NCBI RefSeq assembly: GCF_001983165.1
Contig: NZ_MNPU01000001.1
Span: forward strand, 248,001 to 312,000
Direction of reading: 5' to 3'
Source: Pseudomonas gessardii
GTDB lineage: Bacteria; Pseudomonadota; Gammaproteobacteria; Pseudomonadales; Pseudomonadaceae
DNA length: 64,000 nt
Shown: in pieces, positions 35,021-44,955 of the stretch
Layout of the letters: each line of letters starts with the position of its first letter
Numbering within the stretch: position 1 is the first letter of the stretch
Notes under the pieces: generated by a model
The model's database searches: none
What the model saw: only the letters and a program-made list of their open reading frames with translations
What the model was told of the DNA's origin: nothing
Program-made: the position numbers and the translations under genes

Positions 35021-36360
35021 GCATGAAGCCTGTGTTCATCGCCTTGTTCCTCGCCTGCAGCAGTGCCCAGGCCGCCATGGGCCCGTTCGATGTGTATGAA
35101 CAGGCCCTGCGTAACGATCCGGTGTTCCTTGGCGCAATCAAGGAACGTGACGCCGGCCTGGAAAACCGCACCATCGGCCGCGCCGGCCTGCTGCCCCGGC
35201 TGTCCTACAACTACAACAAGGGCCGCAACAACTCCCAGGCCACCTTGCCCGACAACCGTGGCGGGACCTACCGCGACGACCGCAACTACAACAGCTACGG
35301 CTCGACCTTCACCCTGCAACAGCCGCTGTTCGACTACGAAGCCTATGCCAACTACCGCAAGGGCGTGGCCCAGGCGCTGTTTGCCGACGAGAACTTTCGC
35401 GACAAGAGCCAGGCGTTGTTGGTCCGGGTGCTGACCTATTACACCCAGGCCCTGTTCGCCCAGGACCAGATCGATATCGCCCGGGCGAAGAAGAAGGCCT
35501 TCGAGCAACAGTTCCAGCAGAACCAGCATTTGTTCCAGCGAGGCGAGGGCACCCGCACCGACATTCTGGAGGCCGAATCCCGCTATGAGCTGGCCACCGC
35601 CGAAGAGATCCAGGCCCTCGACGAGCAGGATGCGTCCCTGCGCGAACTGGGGGCGTTGCTCGGTGTGCAGAGCGTCAATATCGCTGACCTGGCCCCCCTG
35701 AACCAGGACTTTGCCGCCTTCACCCTGACACCGGCCAACTACGACAGCTGGCATGAACTGGCGTTGACCAACAACCCGAGCCTGGCCTCCCAGCGCCAGG
35801 CCGTGGAAGTGGCGCGCTACGAGGTGGAGCGCAACCGTGCCGGGCACTTGCCGCGCATCAGCGCGTACGCCAGTTCGCGCAAGCAGGAATCTGAGAGCGG
35901 CAACACCTACAACCAGCGCTACGACACCAACACCATCGGCATTGAAGTCAGTGTGCCGCTGTATGCCGGGGGCGGCGTATCGGCCTCTACCCGCCAGGCC
36001 AGTCGTTCCATGGAACAGGCCGAGTATGAACTGGAGGGCAAGACCCGCGAGACCCTGATCGAACTGCGGCGCCAGTTCAGCGCCTGCCTGTCGGGGGTGA
36101 GCAAGCTGCGCGCCTATCAAAAGGCCCTGGCCTCCGCCGAAGCGCTGGTGGTGTCGACCAAGCAAAGCATCCTCGGCGGCGAGCGCGTCAACCTCGACGC
36201 TCTCAACGCCGAACAGCAGCTGTACAGCACCCGTCGCGACCTGGCCCAGGCCCGTTACGACTACCTGATGGCCTGGACCAAATTGCATTACTACGCGGGC
36301 AACTTGCGTGACACCGACCTGGCCAAGGTCGATGAAGCCTTCGGCCCGGCCCAACGCTGA
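35017..36360 (+). CDS. aprF: Type I secretion outer-membrane protein AprF (TolC family)
   Basis: This 447-residue channel-tunnel protein has a signal peptide (MSMKPVFIALFLACSSAQA, cut before AMGPF). The mature sequence has two repeats of the outer-membrane efflux protein fold, with strand-rich NYNKGRNNSQ and a second-half GIEVSVPLYAGGGV, and long helical stretches (ILEAESRYELATAEEIQALD). Together with AprD and AprE it forms the export duct. Its start overlaps the aprE stop by four bases, so aprDEF are one translational unit. A strong hairpin follows the stop. Confidence 0.95.
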   Translation: MSMKPVFIALFLACSSAQAAMGPFDVYEQALRNDPVFLGAIKERDAGLENRTIGRAGLLPRLSYNYNKGRNNSQATLPDNRGGTYRDDRNYNSYGSTFTLQQPLFDYEAYANYRKGVAQALFADENFRDKSQALLVRVLTYYTQALFAQDQIDIARAKKKAFEQQFQQNQHLFQRGEGTRTDILEAESRYELATAEEIQALDEQDASLRELGALLGVQSVNIADLAPLNQDFAAFTLTPANYDSWHELALTNNPSLASQRQAVEVARYEVERNRAGHLPRISAYASSRKQESESGNTYNQRYDTNTIGIEVSVPLYAGGGVSASTRQASRSMEQAEYELEGKTRETLIELRRQFSACLSGVSKLRAYQKALASAEALVVSTKQSILGGERVNLDALNAEQQLYSTRRDLAQARYDYLMAWTKLHYYAGNLRDTDLAKVDEAFGPAQR

Positions 36361-36386
36361 CCCTGTAGGCGCCAGCGCCTACAGGG
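36361..36386 (+). terminator. Hairpin between aprF and the first autotransporter gene
   Basis: CCCTGTAGGCG (36361-36371) and its exact complement (36376-36386) surround CCAG, beginning at the base after the aprF stop. No T-run follows, so it may attenuate or protect mRNA ends rather than stop transcription. Confidence 0.55.
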
Positions 36387-36419
36387 GGGTAACAAACACA
36401 ATAAAAAGAGGAAGGATCC

Positions 36420-39377
36420 GTGAACGCAAAACACCGAGGCTATCACTGCGCCATGTTGTGTGGGCTGGCCAGCCTGGGCACCGTCCAGGCTGCGCCCTAT
36501 GTGGAAACCGGCAAGCTGGGCGACCCCGCCAGTTGGCGCTCGGCGGAGTATCAAAGGGATTGGGGCCTGGGGCGCATGCAAGCCGATCAGGCCTATGCCG
36601 CGGGGATCAGCGGGGCCGGGGTGAAGATCGGCGCGCTGGACTCGGGCTTCGATGCCAGCCACCCGGAGGCCTCCCCGCAGCGCTTCCACCCGGTGACCGC
36701 CAGCGGCACTTATGGGGATGGCAGCCCGTTTTCCACCACTGGTGCGCTGAACCCTAACAACGATTCCCACGGCACCCACGTCACCGGCACCATGGCCGCT
36801 GCGCGTGACGGCGCGGGGATGCATGGCGTGGCGTATAACGCGCAACTGTATGTAGGCAACACCAACGCCAACGACAGCTTCCTGTTTGGCCCGACGCCCG
36901 ACCCCAGGTATTTCAAGGCGGTGTACAACGCCATGGTCGATTCCGGGGTGCGTGCGATCAATAACAGTTGGGGCAGCCAGCCCAAGGATGTCAGCTACCA
37001 GACCCTGGCCGGCCTGCACGCGGCCTACGCGCAACACTTCAACCAGGGCACCTGGCTGGACGCGGCCGCCGATGTGGCCCGGGCCGGGGTGATCAATGTG
37101 TTCAGCGCCGGCAACAGCGGTTATGCCAATGCCAGCGTCCGTTCGGCCTTGCCGTACTTTGAACCTGAGTTGGAAGGCCACTGGCTGGCGGTGTCGGGCC
37201 TGGACAAGGCCAATAACCAGAGATACAACCAGTGCGGCATCGCCAAGTACTGGTGCATTTCCACCCCTGGTGCGCTGATTGACAGCACCATTCCCGGCGG
37301 CGGCTATGGGGTCAAGTCCGGCACCTCGATGTCGGCGCCCCATGCCACGGGCGCCCTGGCGCTGGTGATGGAGCGCTACCCATACTTGAACAACGAGCAG
37401 GCCTTGCAGGTGTTGCTGACGACGGCCACGCAGCTGGACGGTTCACTGACCGTCGCGCCGACCGCCAAGGTTGGCTGGGGCGTGCCGGATCTCGGCCGGG
37501 CGATGCATGGCCCGGGGCAGTTGCTGGGGGCCATGGACGTCAACCTGGCGGCCGGGCAGGGCGATGTGTGGAGCAATGGCATCTCCGACCAGGCGCTGCT
37601 GCAGCGCCAGGCCGAAGACACTGCCGAGCACCTGGCCTGGCAGCAGACCCTCAAGGACAAGGGCTGGGAACAGGGGCTTCGCGCCGGTGCCAGCCAGCAG
37701 GAGCAGACCGACTATGCGGTGGGCATGGCCCGGGATGCGGCGGCGGCCCAGCGTATTTACCAGGGCAGCCTGATCAAGTCCGGCGCCGGCAGCCTGGTGC
37801 TCAGCGGCGACAGCACTTATCGCGGCCCGACCACAGTCAATGGCGGCGTGTTGAAGGTCGATGGCTCGCTGACCTCGGCGGTCACGGTGAATGCCGGTGG
37901 CACCTTGGGCGGCTCCGGGCGCATCGGCGCATTGCAGGCCAATAGCGGCAGCCTGGTCGCGCCGGGCAATTCCATCGGCACCTTGAACGTGGCCGGGGAT
38001 GTGCGCTTTGACGCTGGTTCCACCTATGCGGTGGAGCTGTCGAACGCCAGCAGCGACCGTATCGTCGCGGGCGGCAAGGCCACCCTCAACGGCGGCACGG
38101 TGACCCTGGCCCTGGAAAACAGCCCGAGCCTGCTCAGCCAGCCCCAGGCGCAAAGCCTGCTTGGCCGCCAGTACAACATCCTGCAAGCGGCGGGCGGGAT
38201 CACCGGCAGCTTTGGCGCGGTACTGCCCAACTACCTGTTCCTTGGCGGCAACCTCGACTACGCGGCCAACGGCGTGCAACTGGCTATCGCGCGCAATGAC
38301 GCGAGCTTTGCCAGCGTCGCGGCAACGCGCAATCAGCGCGCCGTGGCCGCCGCGGCCGAGCAACTGGGCGCCGGCAACCCGGTGTATGAAAGCGTGCTGG
38401 GTAGCGACTCTGCAGGGGTGGCCCGCCAGGCCTTCCAGCAGCTGTCTGGCGAGATCTACCCGGCGGTTGGTGCGCTGTTGATCAATGACAGCCGGCATGT
38501 GCGCGATGCCGTCGGTGAGCGCCTGCGCCATGTGCCCGCCACGGGCGAAAGCAACCTCTGGGTCAAGGCCCTCGGTGCCTGGGGCAAGGCCGACAGCCGC
38601 AGCGAATATGCCGGTTCCACCCGTTCCGTCGGCGGCATGCTGGCCGGTGTCGATGGCCAGTGGGACGACCAGACCCGCGTCGGCGTGCTGGCGGGCTACA
38701 GCAACAGCTCGCTGAACATGGGCGATGGCACGCACTCGTCGGCGGATGTCGACAGCTACCACCTGGGCACTTATGCCGGGCGTGAATTGGGCCACTGGCG
38801 CATCAGCGCGGGCGGCGCCTACAGCTGGCATCGCGGCGATGTGCAGCGCGACCTGCAATACGGCCAAGTCAGCGCCAAGCAAAAAGCCAAGCTGGATGCC
38901 CGCAGCGTGCAGGTGTTCACCGAGGCCGCCTACCGCCTGAACCTGCAAGCCGTGGCCCTGGAGCCTTTCGCCAACCTGGCCTATGTGCACCTGGACAGCG
39001 AACGCTTCCACGAAACAGGCGATGGCGCGGCGTTGCAGCGTGGCAGCGATCGCCGTGACGCCACCCTCGGCACCCTGGGCCTGCGCGCCCTGAAAAACCT
39101 GCCTCTCAATGAGCACCAGCAACTGGAGCTTTCCGGTTCCCTGGGCTGGCAGCACAGCCTGTCGCCAGTGGAGTCCGAGGAACACCTGGCCTTTGTCGCG
39201 GGCGGCCCGTCGTTTGCCGTGCGCAGCACCCCGTTGCAGCGCGATGCGGCGTTGCTGGGCTTGAAGGCCAGCCTGGCGCTGAGCCAGGCCACACGGGTCA
39301 ACCTCGATTACAACGGGCAACTGGGTTCAAAGGAAAAGAACCAAGGCGTGGGCCTGAGCCTCGACTGGCAGTTCTGA
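36420..39377 (+). CDS. prtA: Subtilase (S8) autotransporter protease, first copy
   Basis: This 985-residue protein is a type V autotransporter. Residues 1-24 are a signal peptide ending VQA. The S8 subtilase domain has Asp74 (GALDSGFD), His117 (DSHGTHVTGT) and Ser303 (GTSMSAPHATG). A passenger-associated transport repeat, GAGSLVLSGDSTYRGPTTVN, and a linker follow. The C-terminal 270 residues form the autotransporter beta-barrel (WVKALGAWGKADS, then repeated amphipathic strands) ending in the Phe of LSLDWQF. It should be exposed on or released from the cell surface. The start is GTG after GAGGAAGGATCC. In fluorescent pseudomonads this position in the apr locus is held by PrtA. It is followed at 52 bases by a paralogue. 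Confidence 0.94.
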   Translation: MNAKHRGYHCAMLCGLASLGTVQAAPYVETGKLGDPASWRSAEYQRDWGLGRMQADQAYAAGISGAGVKIGALDSGFDASHPEASPQRFHPVTASGTYGDGSPFSTTGALNPNNDSHGTHVTGTMAAARDGAGMHGVAYNAQLYVGNTNANDSFLFGPTPDPRYFKAVYNAMVDSGVRAINNSWGSQPKDVSYQTLAGLHAAYAQHFNQGTWLDAAADVARAGVINVFSAGNSGYANASVRSALPYFEPELEGHWLAVSGLDKANNQRYNQCGIAKYWCISTPGALIDSTIPGGGYGVKSGTSMSAPHATGALALVMERYPYLNNEQALQVLLTTATQLDGSLTVAPTAKVGWGVPDLGRAMHGPGQLLGAMDVNLAAGQGDVWSNGISDQALLQRQAEDTAEHLAWQQTLKDKGWEQGLRAGASQQEQTDYAVGMARDAAAAQRIYQGSLIKSGAGSLVLSGDSTYRGPTTVNGGVLKVDGSLTSAVTVNAGGTLGGSGRIGALQANSGSLVAPGNSIGTLNVAGDVRFDAGSTYAVELSNASSDRIVAGGKATLNGGTVTLALENSPSLLSQPQAQSLLGRQYNILQAAGGITGSFGAVLPNYLFLGGNLDYAANGVQLAIARNDASFASVAATRNQRAVAAAAEQLGAGNPVYESVLGSDSAGVARQAFQQLSGEIYPAVGALLINDSRHVRDAVGERLRHVPATGESNLWVKALGAWGKADSRSEYAGSTRSVGGMLAGVDGQWDDQTRVGVLAGYSNSSLNMGDGTHSSADVDSYHLGTYAGRELGHWRISAGGAYSWHRGDVQRDLQYGQVSAKQKAKLDARSVQVFTEAAYRLNLQAVALEPFANLAYVHLDSERFHETGDGAALQRGSDRRDATLGTLGLRALKNLPLNEHQQLELSGSLGWQHSLSPVESEEHLAFVAGGPSFAVRSTPLQRDAALLGLKASLALSQATRVNLDYNGQLGSKEKNQGVGLSLDWQF

Positions 39378-39429
39378 GTCGGCGCCAACAAAAAGAACAA
39401 CAAACGCAACAAAACTAAGGAAGGTCACC

Positions 39430-42400
39430 GTGAACGTAAAACAACGAGGGTTTCACTCCGCCATCCCAACAGGCCCGGGCTACCCGCTCAAGGCCCTGAG
39501 CCGCGTGCCATACGGCGCGTTGCTGTGTTGCCTGGCCAGCCTGGGAACCGCCCAGGCCGCACCCTACGTGGAAACCGGCAAGTTGGGGGATGTTGCCAGT
39601 TGGCGCAGCACTGAATTCAAGGCCGACTGGGGCCTGGGGGCGATCAACGCCGATGTGGCCTATGCCGCCGGCTACAGCGGCAAGGGGGTGAAGCTGGGGA
39701 TCTTCGACCAGCCGGTGTACGCCCTGCACCCGGAGTTCTCCAGCCCCGGCAAGGTGCAGACCCTGGTCACCGAAGGGATCCGCCAATACACCGACCCGTA
39801 TATCCCGGTGAAGGCCGGCGATGCGTTTCGCTATGACGGTACACCGTCCAAGGGCTCCAACGGCAAGATCGGCGATCACGGCACCCATGTCGGCGGCACT
39901 GCCGCAGGCGATCGCAACGGCGGGCCGATGCATGGCGTGGCCTATGACGCCCAGATCCTCAGCGCCGAGAACGGCGACCCGGGCCCGGAAGACGGGATCA
40001 TCCTCGGCAACGACGGCGCGGTGTACCAGGCCGGCTGGGACAGCCTGGTAGCCAATGGTGCGCGCATCATCAACAACAGCTGGGGCATCGGCATTGGCGA
40101 CCAGTATGCCAAGGGCGGCAAGGATCCGGCGTTCCCGCATTTTGGCCTCAGTCAAGCGCAAGCCCAGTTCGACCAGATCAAACCGTTGTTGGGCACGGCC
40201 GCAGGCGGTGCCTATTCGGGTGCGATCAATGCAGCGCGCAGCGGGGTGCTGACGATCTTTGCCGCTGGCAACGACTACAACCTGAACAACCCCGATGCGA
40301 TTTCCGGCCTGGCGTACTTTGTGCCCGAGATCGCGCCCAATTGGCTGTCGGTGGCGGCGTTGCAGCGCAACCCGGACGCCAATAGCCCCAACCCCTATGT
40401 GATCAGTACCTTTTCCTCGCGCTGCGGTTATGCCGCGAGCCTCTGCGTGTCGGCACCGGGCACCGCGATTTACAGTGCGGTGATGGTCGGCACCACCGTC
40501 GAAGACATGACCCTGGGCTGGAACAACAAGAACGGCACGTCCATGGCCGCGCCCCATGTGGCAGGCGCCGCTGCTGTGTTGATGGAGCGTTTCGCGTATA
40601 TGAACGGCGAGCAGATCTCCACACTGCTCAAGACCACCGCCACCGACCTGGGCGCTGCGGGTATCGACTCGCTGTACGGCTGGGGCATGATCAACCTGGG
40701 CAAGGCCGTCAACGGGCCTGGGATGTTTATCACCGCCGAGGATATCCCGGCCGAGTTTCGCATCGACGGTGGCTATGGCAGCGGCCAGTTTGTCGCGGAC
40801 TTGCCGGGGGTTGGGGCGGTGGTCGACGCGGGCAAACCCACCCAGCGCCTGTGCACCGATGTGCACTGCGGGCGGGATGTGTGGAGCAACGATATCGCCG
40901 GTCACGGCGGCCTGACCAAGCAGGGCATCGGGACGCTGGTGCTCACCGGCAATAACACCTACAGCGGGCCAACCCTGGTCAATCAAGGCCTGTTGGCGGT
41001 CAATGGTTCATTGACCTCGGCGGTCACGGTAAGTAATCGCGGGGTATTGGGCGGTTCCGGCAGCATCGGTGCGCTGACCGCGCAAAGCGGCGGTACGGTG
41101 GCGCCAGGCAACTCCATCGGCACCTTGAATGTGGCCGGGGATGTCAACTTCGACGCCGGTTCCACCTATGCGGTAGAGCTGTCCAACACCAGCAGCGACC
41201 GCATCGTCGCCGGTGGCAAGGCGACCCTCAACGGCGGCACCGTGACCCTGGCCCTGGAAAACAGCCCGACCTTGCTCAGCCAGCCTGAAGCGCAAAGCCT
41301 GATCGGCCGCCAGTACAACATCCTGCAGGCGGCCGGGGGCATTACAGGCAGTTTCGCCTCGGTCCTGCCCAATTACCTGTTTGTCGGTGGCAACCTGAAC
41401 TATGGCGCCAACGGCGTGCAGCTGGATGTGGCGCGCACGGCCAACAGCTTCGCCAGCGTCGCCGCGACCGATAACCAGCGCGCCGTGGCGGCCGCCGCCG
41501 AGCAATTGGGCGCGGGTAACGGGGTGTATGAGAGCCTGCTGCTGGCACCGAGTGCGGCCTCGGCGCAAGGGGCGTTCCAACAGTTGTCGGGGGAAATCTA
41601 CCCGGCCCTGGAAACCGCGTTGGTCAATGACAACCGCTACCTGCGTGAAGCGGTGGGCGAGCGCCTGCAACAGGGTGAAATGGGCACCTCGCCACAAACC
41701 ATCGACACGCGCGGCAACGTCTGGGTCAAGGCCCTTGGCGCCTGGGGTAAAACCGACAGCGCCAGCGATACGGCGGGCTACACCACCTCCATCGGCGGCC
41801 TGCTGGCGGGTGTGGACGGTGCACTGGACGAAGACACGCGCCTGGGCCTGGTCGCCGGCTACAGCGATACCTCGCTGAACATGGGCGATGGCACCCATTC
41901 GCGGGCCTCGGTGGACAGCTACCACTTTGGCGCCTATGCCGGCCACGAAATCGGCGCCTGGCGTTTGAGCGGCGGCGCGACCTACAGCTGGCATCGCGCC
42001 GATGTGAAGCGCGATCTGCAATACGGCGAAGTCGCCGGCAAGCAGAAAGCCAAGGTCGATGCCCGCAGCACCCAGCTCTTCAGCGAAGCGGCTTACCGCC
42101 TGAACCTGCAAGCGCTGGCGCTGGAGCCGTTCGCCAACCTGGCCTATGTGCACCTGGACAGCGATGGGTTCAGCGAGAAAGGCGACGCCGCAGCGCTCAA
42201 GGGCGGCGATGACACCCGCGACCTGGTGCTCAGCACCCTCGGCGTGCGCGCCTTGAAGACCTTCAACCTCACCGACCATCAAGCCCTGGACGTTTCCGGC
42301 ACCCTGGGCTGGCAGCACAACCTCAGCGCCACCGATTCCGAGCGCCACCTGGCGTTTGCCTCGGGCGGCACCGCGTTTGCCGTGGAAAGCTCGCCGATGG

Positions 42401-42540
42401 TGCGCGATGCCGCCCTGGTGGGCGCACGGGCCAGCCTGGCGCTGACCAAGGACGCGCGGGTGAACTTTGACTACAACGGCCTGCTGGCCAGCAAGGAGAA
42501 AATCCACGGCGTGGGCTTGAACCTCGACTGGGCCTTTTAA
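39430..42540 (+). CDS. prtB: Subtilase (S8) autotransporter protease, second copy
   Basis: This 1,036-residue paralogue of the preceding gene has a longer signal region (ending AQA before APYVETGKLGD). The catalytic residues are Asp in LGIFDQPVYALHPE, His in GDHGTHVGGT and Ser in NGTSMAAPHVAG. The passenger carries inserts absent from the first copy, such as YTDPYIPVKAGDAFRYDGT. The linker and the beta-barrel are nearly the same as in the first copy, while the protease domains have diverged, pointing to tandem duplication with partial homogenisation. The GTG start follows CTAAGGAAGGTCACC. The final strand ends in LNLDWAF. It lies between the first copy and lipA. Confidence 0.94.
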   Translation: MNVKQRGFHSAIPTGPGYPLKALSRVPYGALLCCLASLGTAQAAPYVETGKLGDVASWRSTEFKADWGLGAINADVAYAAGYSGKGVKLGIFDQPVYALHPEFSSPGKVQTLVTEGIRQYTDPYIPVKAGDAFRYDGTPSKGSNGKIGDHGTHVGGTAAGDRNGGPMHGVAYDAQILSAENGDPGPEDGIILGNDGAVYQAGWDSLVANGARIINNSWGIGIGDQYAKGGKDPAFPHFGLSQAQAQFDQIKPLLGTAAGGAYSGAINAARSGVLTIFAAGNDYNLNNPDAISGLAYFVPEIAPNWLSVAALQRNPDANSPNPYVISTFSSRCGYAASLCVSAPGTAIYSAVMVGTTVEDMTLGWNNKNGTSMAAPHVAGAAAVLMERFAYMNGEQISTLLKTTATDLGAAGIDSLYGWGMINLGKAVNGPGMFITAEDIPAEFRIDGGYGSGQFVADLPGVGAVVDAGKPTQRLCTDVHCGRDVWSNDIAGHGGLTKQGIGTLVLTGNNTYSGPTLVNQGLLAVNGSLTSAVTVSNRGVLGGSGSIGALTAQSGGTVAPGNSIGTLNVAGDVNFDAGSTYAVELSNTSSDRIVAGGKATLNGGTVTLALENSPTLLSQPEAQSLIGRQYNILQAAGGITGSFASVLPNYLFVGGNLNYGANGVQLDVARTANSFASVAATDNQRAVAAAAEQLGAGNGVYESLLLAPSAASAQGAFQQLSGEIYPALETALVNDNRYLREAVGERLQQGEMGTSPQTIDTRGNVWVKALGAWGKTDSASDTAGYTTSIGGLLAGVDGALDEDTRLGLVAGYSDTSLNMGDGTHSRASVDSYHFGAYAGHEIGAWRLSGGATYSWHRADVKRDLQYGEVAGKQKAKVDARSTQLFSEAAYRLNLQALALEPFANLAYVHLDSDGFSEKGDAAALKGGDDTRDLVLSTLGVRALKTFNLTDHQALDVSGTLGWQHNLSATDSERHLAFASGGTAFAVESSPMVRDAALVGARASLALTKDARVNFDYNGLLASKEKIHGVGLNLDWAF

Positions 42541-42558
42541 ACGCTGAAGCTCCAAATG

Positions 42559-42590
42559 TGTGGGAGCGGGCCTGTCGGGTCGCTCCCACA
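42559..42590. repeat. REP-type hairpin between prtB and lipA
   Basis: TGTGGGAGCG (42559-42568) pairs with CGCTCCCACA (42581-42590) around a 12-base loop, 60 bases before the lipase start. This is the GTGGGAGC REP core seen at several other sites in the window. It may stabilise or terminate the upstream transcript. Confidence 0.65.
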
Positions 42591-42650
42591 GCAACAGCAT
42601 TCCAACTGTTTTGGCTTTCTCGACAATTCCAACAAAAGAGAGGCAATACC

Positions 42651-44498
42651 ATGGGTGTCTATGACTACAAAAACCTCACCACCGAGGACTCCAAGGCACT
42701 GTTCGCCGATGCCATGGCGATCACGTTGTATTCCTACCACAACCTGGATAACGGCTTTGCCGTGGGTTATCAGCAAAACGGCTTCGGCCTGGGCTTGCCG
42801 GCCACCCTGGTACAGGCATTGATTGGCAGCACCGACGCCCAAGGCGTGATTCCCGGCATCCCGTGGAACCCCGACTCGGAAAAGGCCGCCCTCGACGCCG
42901 TGCAAAAGGCCGGCTGGACCCCCATCAGCGCCAGCACCCTCGACTACGGTGGCAAGGTCGATGCGCGGGGTACATTTTTTGGTGAGAAGGCTGGCTATAC
43001 CAGTGCCCAGGTGGAAGTCCTGGGTAAATATGACGACGCCGGCAAACTGCAGGAAATCGGCATCGCCTTCCGTGGCACTTCAGGGCCCAGGGAGAACCTG
43101 ATCCTCGACTCCATTGGCGATGTGGTCAACGACCTGCTGGCTGCTTTCGGCCCTGCGGACTATGCAAAAAACTACGCGGGCCAAGCGTTTGGCACCCTGC
43201 TGGGCAAAGTCGCCGCGTATGCCAGCGCACAGGGGCTGAGCGGCCAGGATGTGCTGGTCAGCGGCCATAGCCTCGGTGGCCTGGCAGTCAACAGCATGGC
43301 GGACTTGAGCAACACCACCTGGGCGGGCTTCTACCAGGACGCCAACTACGTGGCCTATGCCTCGCCGACCCAGAGCAGCGGCGACAAGGTGTTGAACATC
43401 GGCTATGAAAACGACCCGGTTTATCGAGCCCTCGATGGTTCCTCGTTCAACCTGTCGTCCCTTGGGGTACACGACCAACCCCATGCCTCCAGCGCCGATA
43501 ATATCGTCAGCTTCAACGACCACTACGCCTCGACGCTGTGGAACATCCTGCCGTTTTCCATCCTCAACCTGCCGACGTGGATCTCCCATTTACCCACGGG
43601 CTATGGCGATGGCATGGGCCGCATCCTTGAATCGTCGTTCTATGACCTGACCAGCCGTGATTCGACGATCATCGTCGCCAACCTGTCCGACCCGGCTCGC
43701 GCCACTACCTGGGTCCAGGACCTCAACCGCAACGCCGAAGCCCACAAGGGCAGCACGTTTATTATCGGCAGCGACGGCAATGACCTGATCCAGGGCGGGC
43801 GGGGCAATGACTACCTGGAAGGCCGGGCCGGCAACGATACCTTCCGTGATGGCGGTGGCTACAACATCCTGCTGGGCGGCAAGGGGTTCAATACCCTGGA
43901 CTTGCAGCAGTCGCTGAAAAACGTTGAGGTGGCCAACGATGGCGCAGGCACCCTGTACATCCGCGACGGCCAAGGCGGCATCAGCATGACCCGCGATATG
44001 GGCGCGATAGTGAGCAAGGAAAGCTATCTGTTGCTGTTTAGCAAGGACGTGACCCACAGCGTGACCGACCAGGGCCTGCTGGCGGGCCGCGACCTGACGG
44101 CCTACGCCGCGTCGCTCAAGGGCGATGCCGGCGCCAATGCGCTCAAGGCCGGCGATGGCGGGCAGTGGTTGTTTGGCCTGGACGGTAATGACCACCTGAT
44201 CGGCGGCAAAGGCAACGATGTCCTGGTGGGCGGGGCCGGCAATGATCTGCTGGAAGCGGGCGGCGGGCGCAATACCTTCCTGTTCGACGGCGACTTTGGC
44301 CAGGACCGGATCCTGGGCTTCCAGTCGACGGACAAGCTGGTGTTCATGGGGGTAGCGGGGGTGAACGGGCAGTACAACTACCTCGACCATGCCAAGGCGG
44401 TGGGCAGCGATACGCTGCTGACGTTCGGCGATAATTCGGTGACGTTGGTGGGGGTAGGGCTTGGCAGCCTGTCGGCGGAGGCGCTGGTTATCGCCTGA
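42651..44498 (+). CDS. lipA: Family I.3 RTX lipase (LipA/TliA-type)
   Basis: This 615-residue lipase is close to the 617 residues of the well-studied family I.3 lipases. The nucleophile elbow GHSLGG carries Ser207, the residue number known for this family. The rest of the triad lies in the 250-315 region, within a normal alpha/beta hydrolase N-domain. The C-terminal half has RTX calcium-binding repeats (GSDGNDLIQGGRGNDYLEGR, GGKGNDVLVGGAGNDLLEAG) and a hydrophobic secretion tail ending ALVIA. There is no signal peptide, and the AprDEF system encoded upstream is its expected exporter. It hydrolyses triglycerides and is a known spoilage factor. The ATG at 42651 follows AAAGAGAGGC; in-frame codons upstream run through the REP hairpin. 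Confidence 0.96.
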   Translation: MGVYDYKNLTTEDSKALFADAMAITLYSYHNLDNGFAVGYQQNGFGLGLPATLVQALIGSTDAQGVIPGIPWNPDSEKAALDAVQKAGWTPISASTLDYGGKVDARGTFFGEKAGYTSAQVEVLGKYDDAGKLQEIGIAFRGTSGPRENLILDSIGDVVNDLLAAFGPADYAKNYAGQAFGTLLGKVAAYASAQGLSGQDVLVSGHSLGGLAVNSMADLSNTTWAGFYQDANYVAYASPTQSSGDKVLNIGYENDPVYRALDGSSFNLSSLGVHDQPHASSADNIVSFNDHYASTLWNILPFSILNLPTWISHLPTGYGDGMGRILESSFYDLTSRDSTIIVANLSDPARATTWVQDLNRNAEAHKGSTFIIGSDGNDLIQGGRGNDYLEGRAGNDTFRDGGGYNILLGGKGFNTLDLQQSLKNVEVANDGAGTLYIRDGQGGISMTRDMGAIVSKESYLLLFSKDVTHSVTDQGLLAGRDLTAYAASLKGDAGANALKAGDGGQWLFGLDGNDHLIGGKGNDVLVGGAGNDLLEAGGGRNTFLFDGDFGQDRILGFQSTDKLVFMGVAGVNGQYNYLDHAKAVGSDTLLTFGDNSVTLVGVGLGSLSAEALVIA

Positions 44499-44504
44499 AA
44501 TAAT

Positions 44505-44534
44505 CTGCAGGAGCCGCCAGGCCGGCTCCTGCAG
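44505..44534. terminator. Perfect 12-bp stem between convergent genes
   Basis: CTGCAGGAGCCG (44505-44516) and its exact complement (44523-44534) surround CCAGGC. It sits between the end of lipA and the end of the opposing lipoprotein gene, so it is probably a bidirectional terminator. Confidence 0.6.
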
Positions 44535-44542
44535 GTCATCGG

Positions 44543-44761
44543 TCAATCTTCCTTGCGTACGGTCGCGACATCCGCCGCCTTGACCCGCACGCGCTTGCCG
44601 GCGATATCGGTGAATTCGTAGAAACCATCCGGCGTCTTGGCATTCGGCGTGTCAGTGGTCAGGTACTGAGTACCGTTCTGCAAGGTCACGACGGTCGGCG
44701 TCGAGCAGCCGGCCAATGCCAGAAACGTCAATACAGCCAGCGGCAGGCCCCAGTTCTTCAT
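44543..44761 (-). CDS. Small YgdI/YgdR-like lipoprotein
   Basis: This 72-residue lipoprotein has a short signal peptide and lipobox LALAGC, with the Cys lipidated. The mature part, STPTVVTLQNGTQYLTTDTP, then DGFYEFTDIAGKRVRVKAAD, is the DUF903 (YgdI/YgdR) small SH3-like fold of unknown function. The ATG at 44761 was chosen because AAGG lies eight bases before it; the ATG at 44767 is too close to that site. Confidence 0.88.
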   Translation of the reverse strand: MKNWGLPLAVLTFLALAGCSTPTVVTLQNGTQYLTTDTPNAKTPDGFYEFTDIAGKRVRVKAADVATVRKED

Positions 44762-44955
44762 GTTCATAACCCTTACTCTCATTCTGCGAAAACCCCGTGC
44801 TCAACGGCTGGGGGCATCAAATGTTACGCGGATCCACCCCCATCTGATCATTTTTATGCAAAAAGTTGCGTGCGCCACTGATCTATTAGCGATTGCAACG
44901 TGGGCCTGGCAACGGCAATCTGTATGCATAACCAGTAGTTATCCAAGTGCCTGTC

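Noticed and set aside
37443..39320. A 625-codon minus-strand frame opposite the first autotransporter
   Set aside because: Same reasoning: the plus-strand autotransporter barrel and triad are clear, and the mirrored frame in the second copy shows it is a by-product of the same sequence.
42558..42650. A lipase start at 42558 giving a 646-residue protein
   Set aside because: The extension is translated from a REP hairpin, while the ATG at 42651 has a good ribosome binding site and gives the family length with Ser207 in register.
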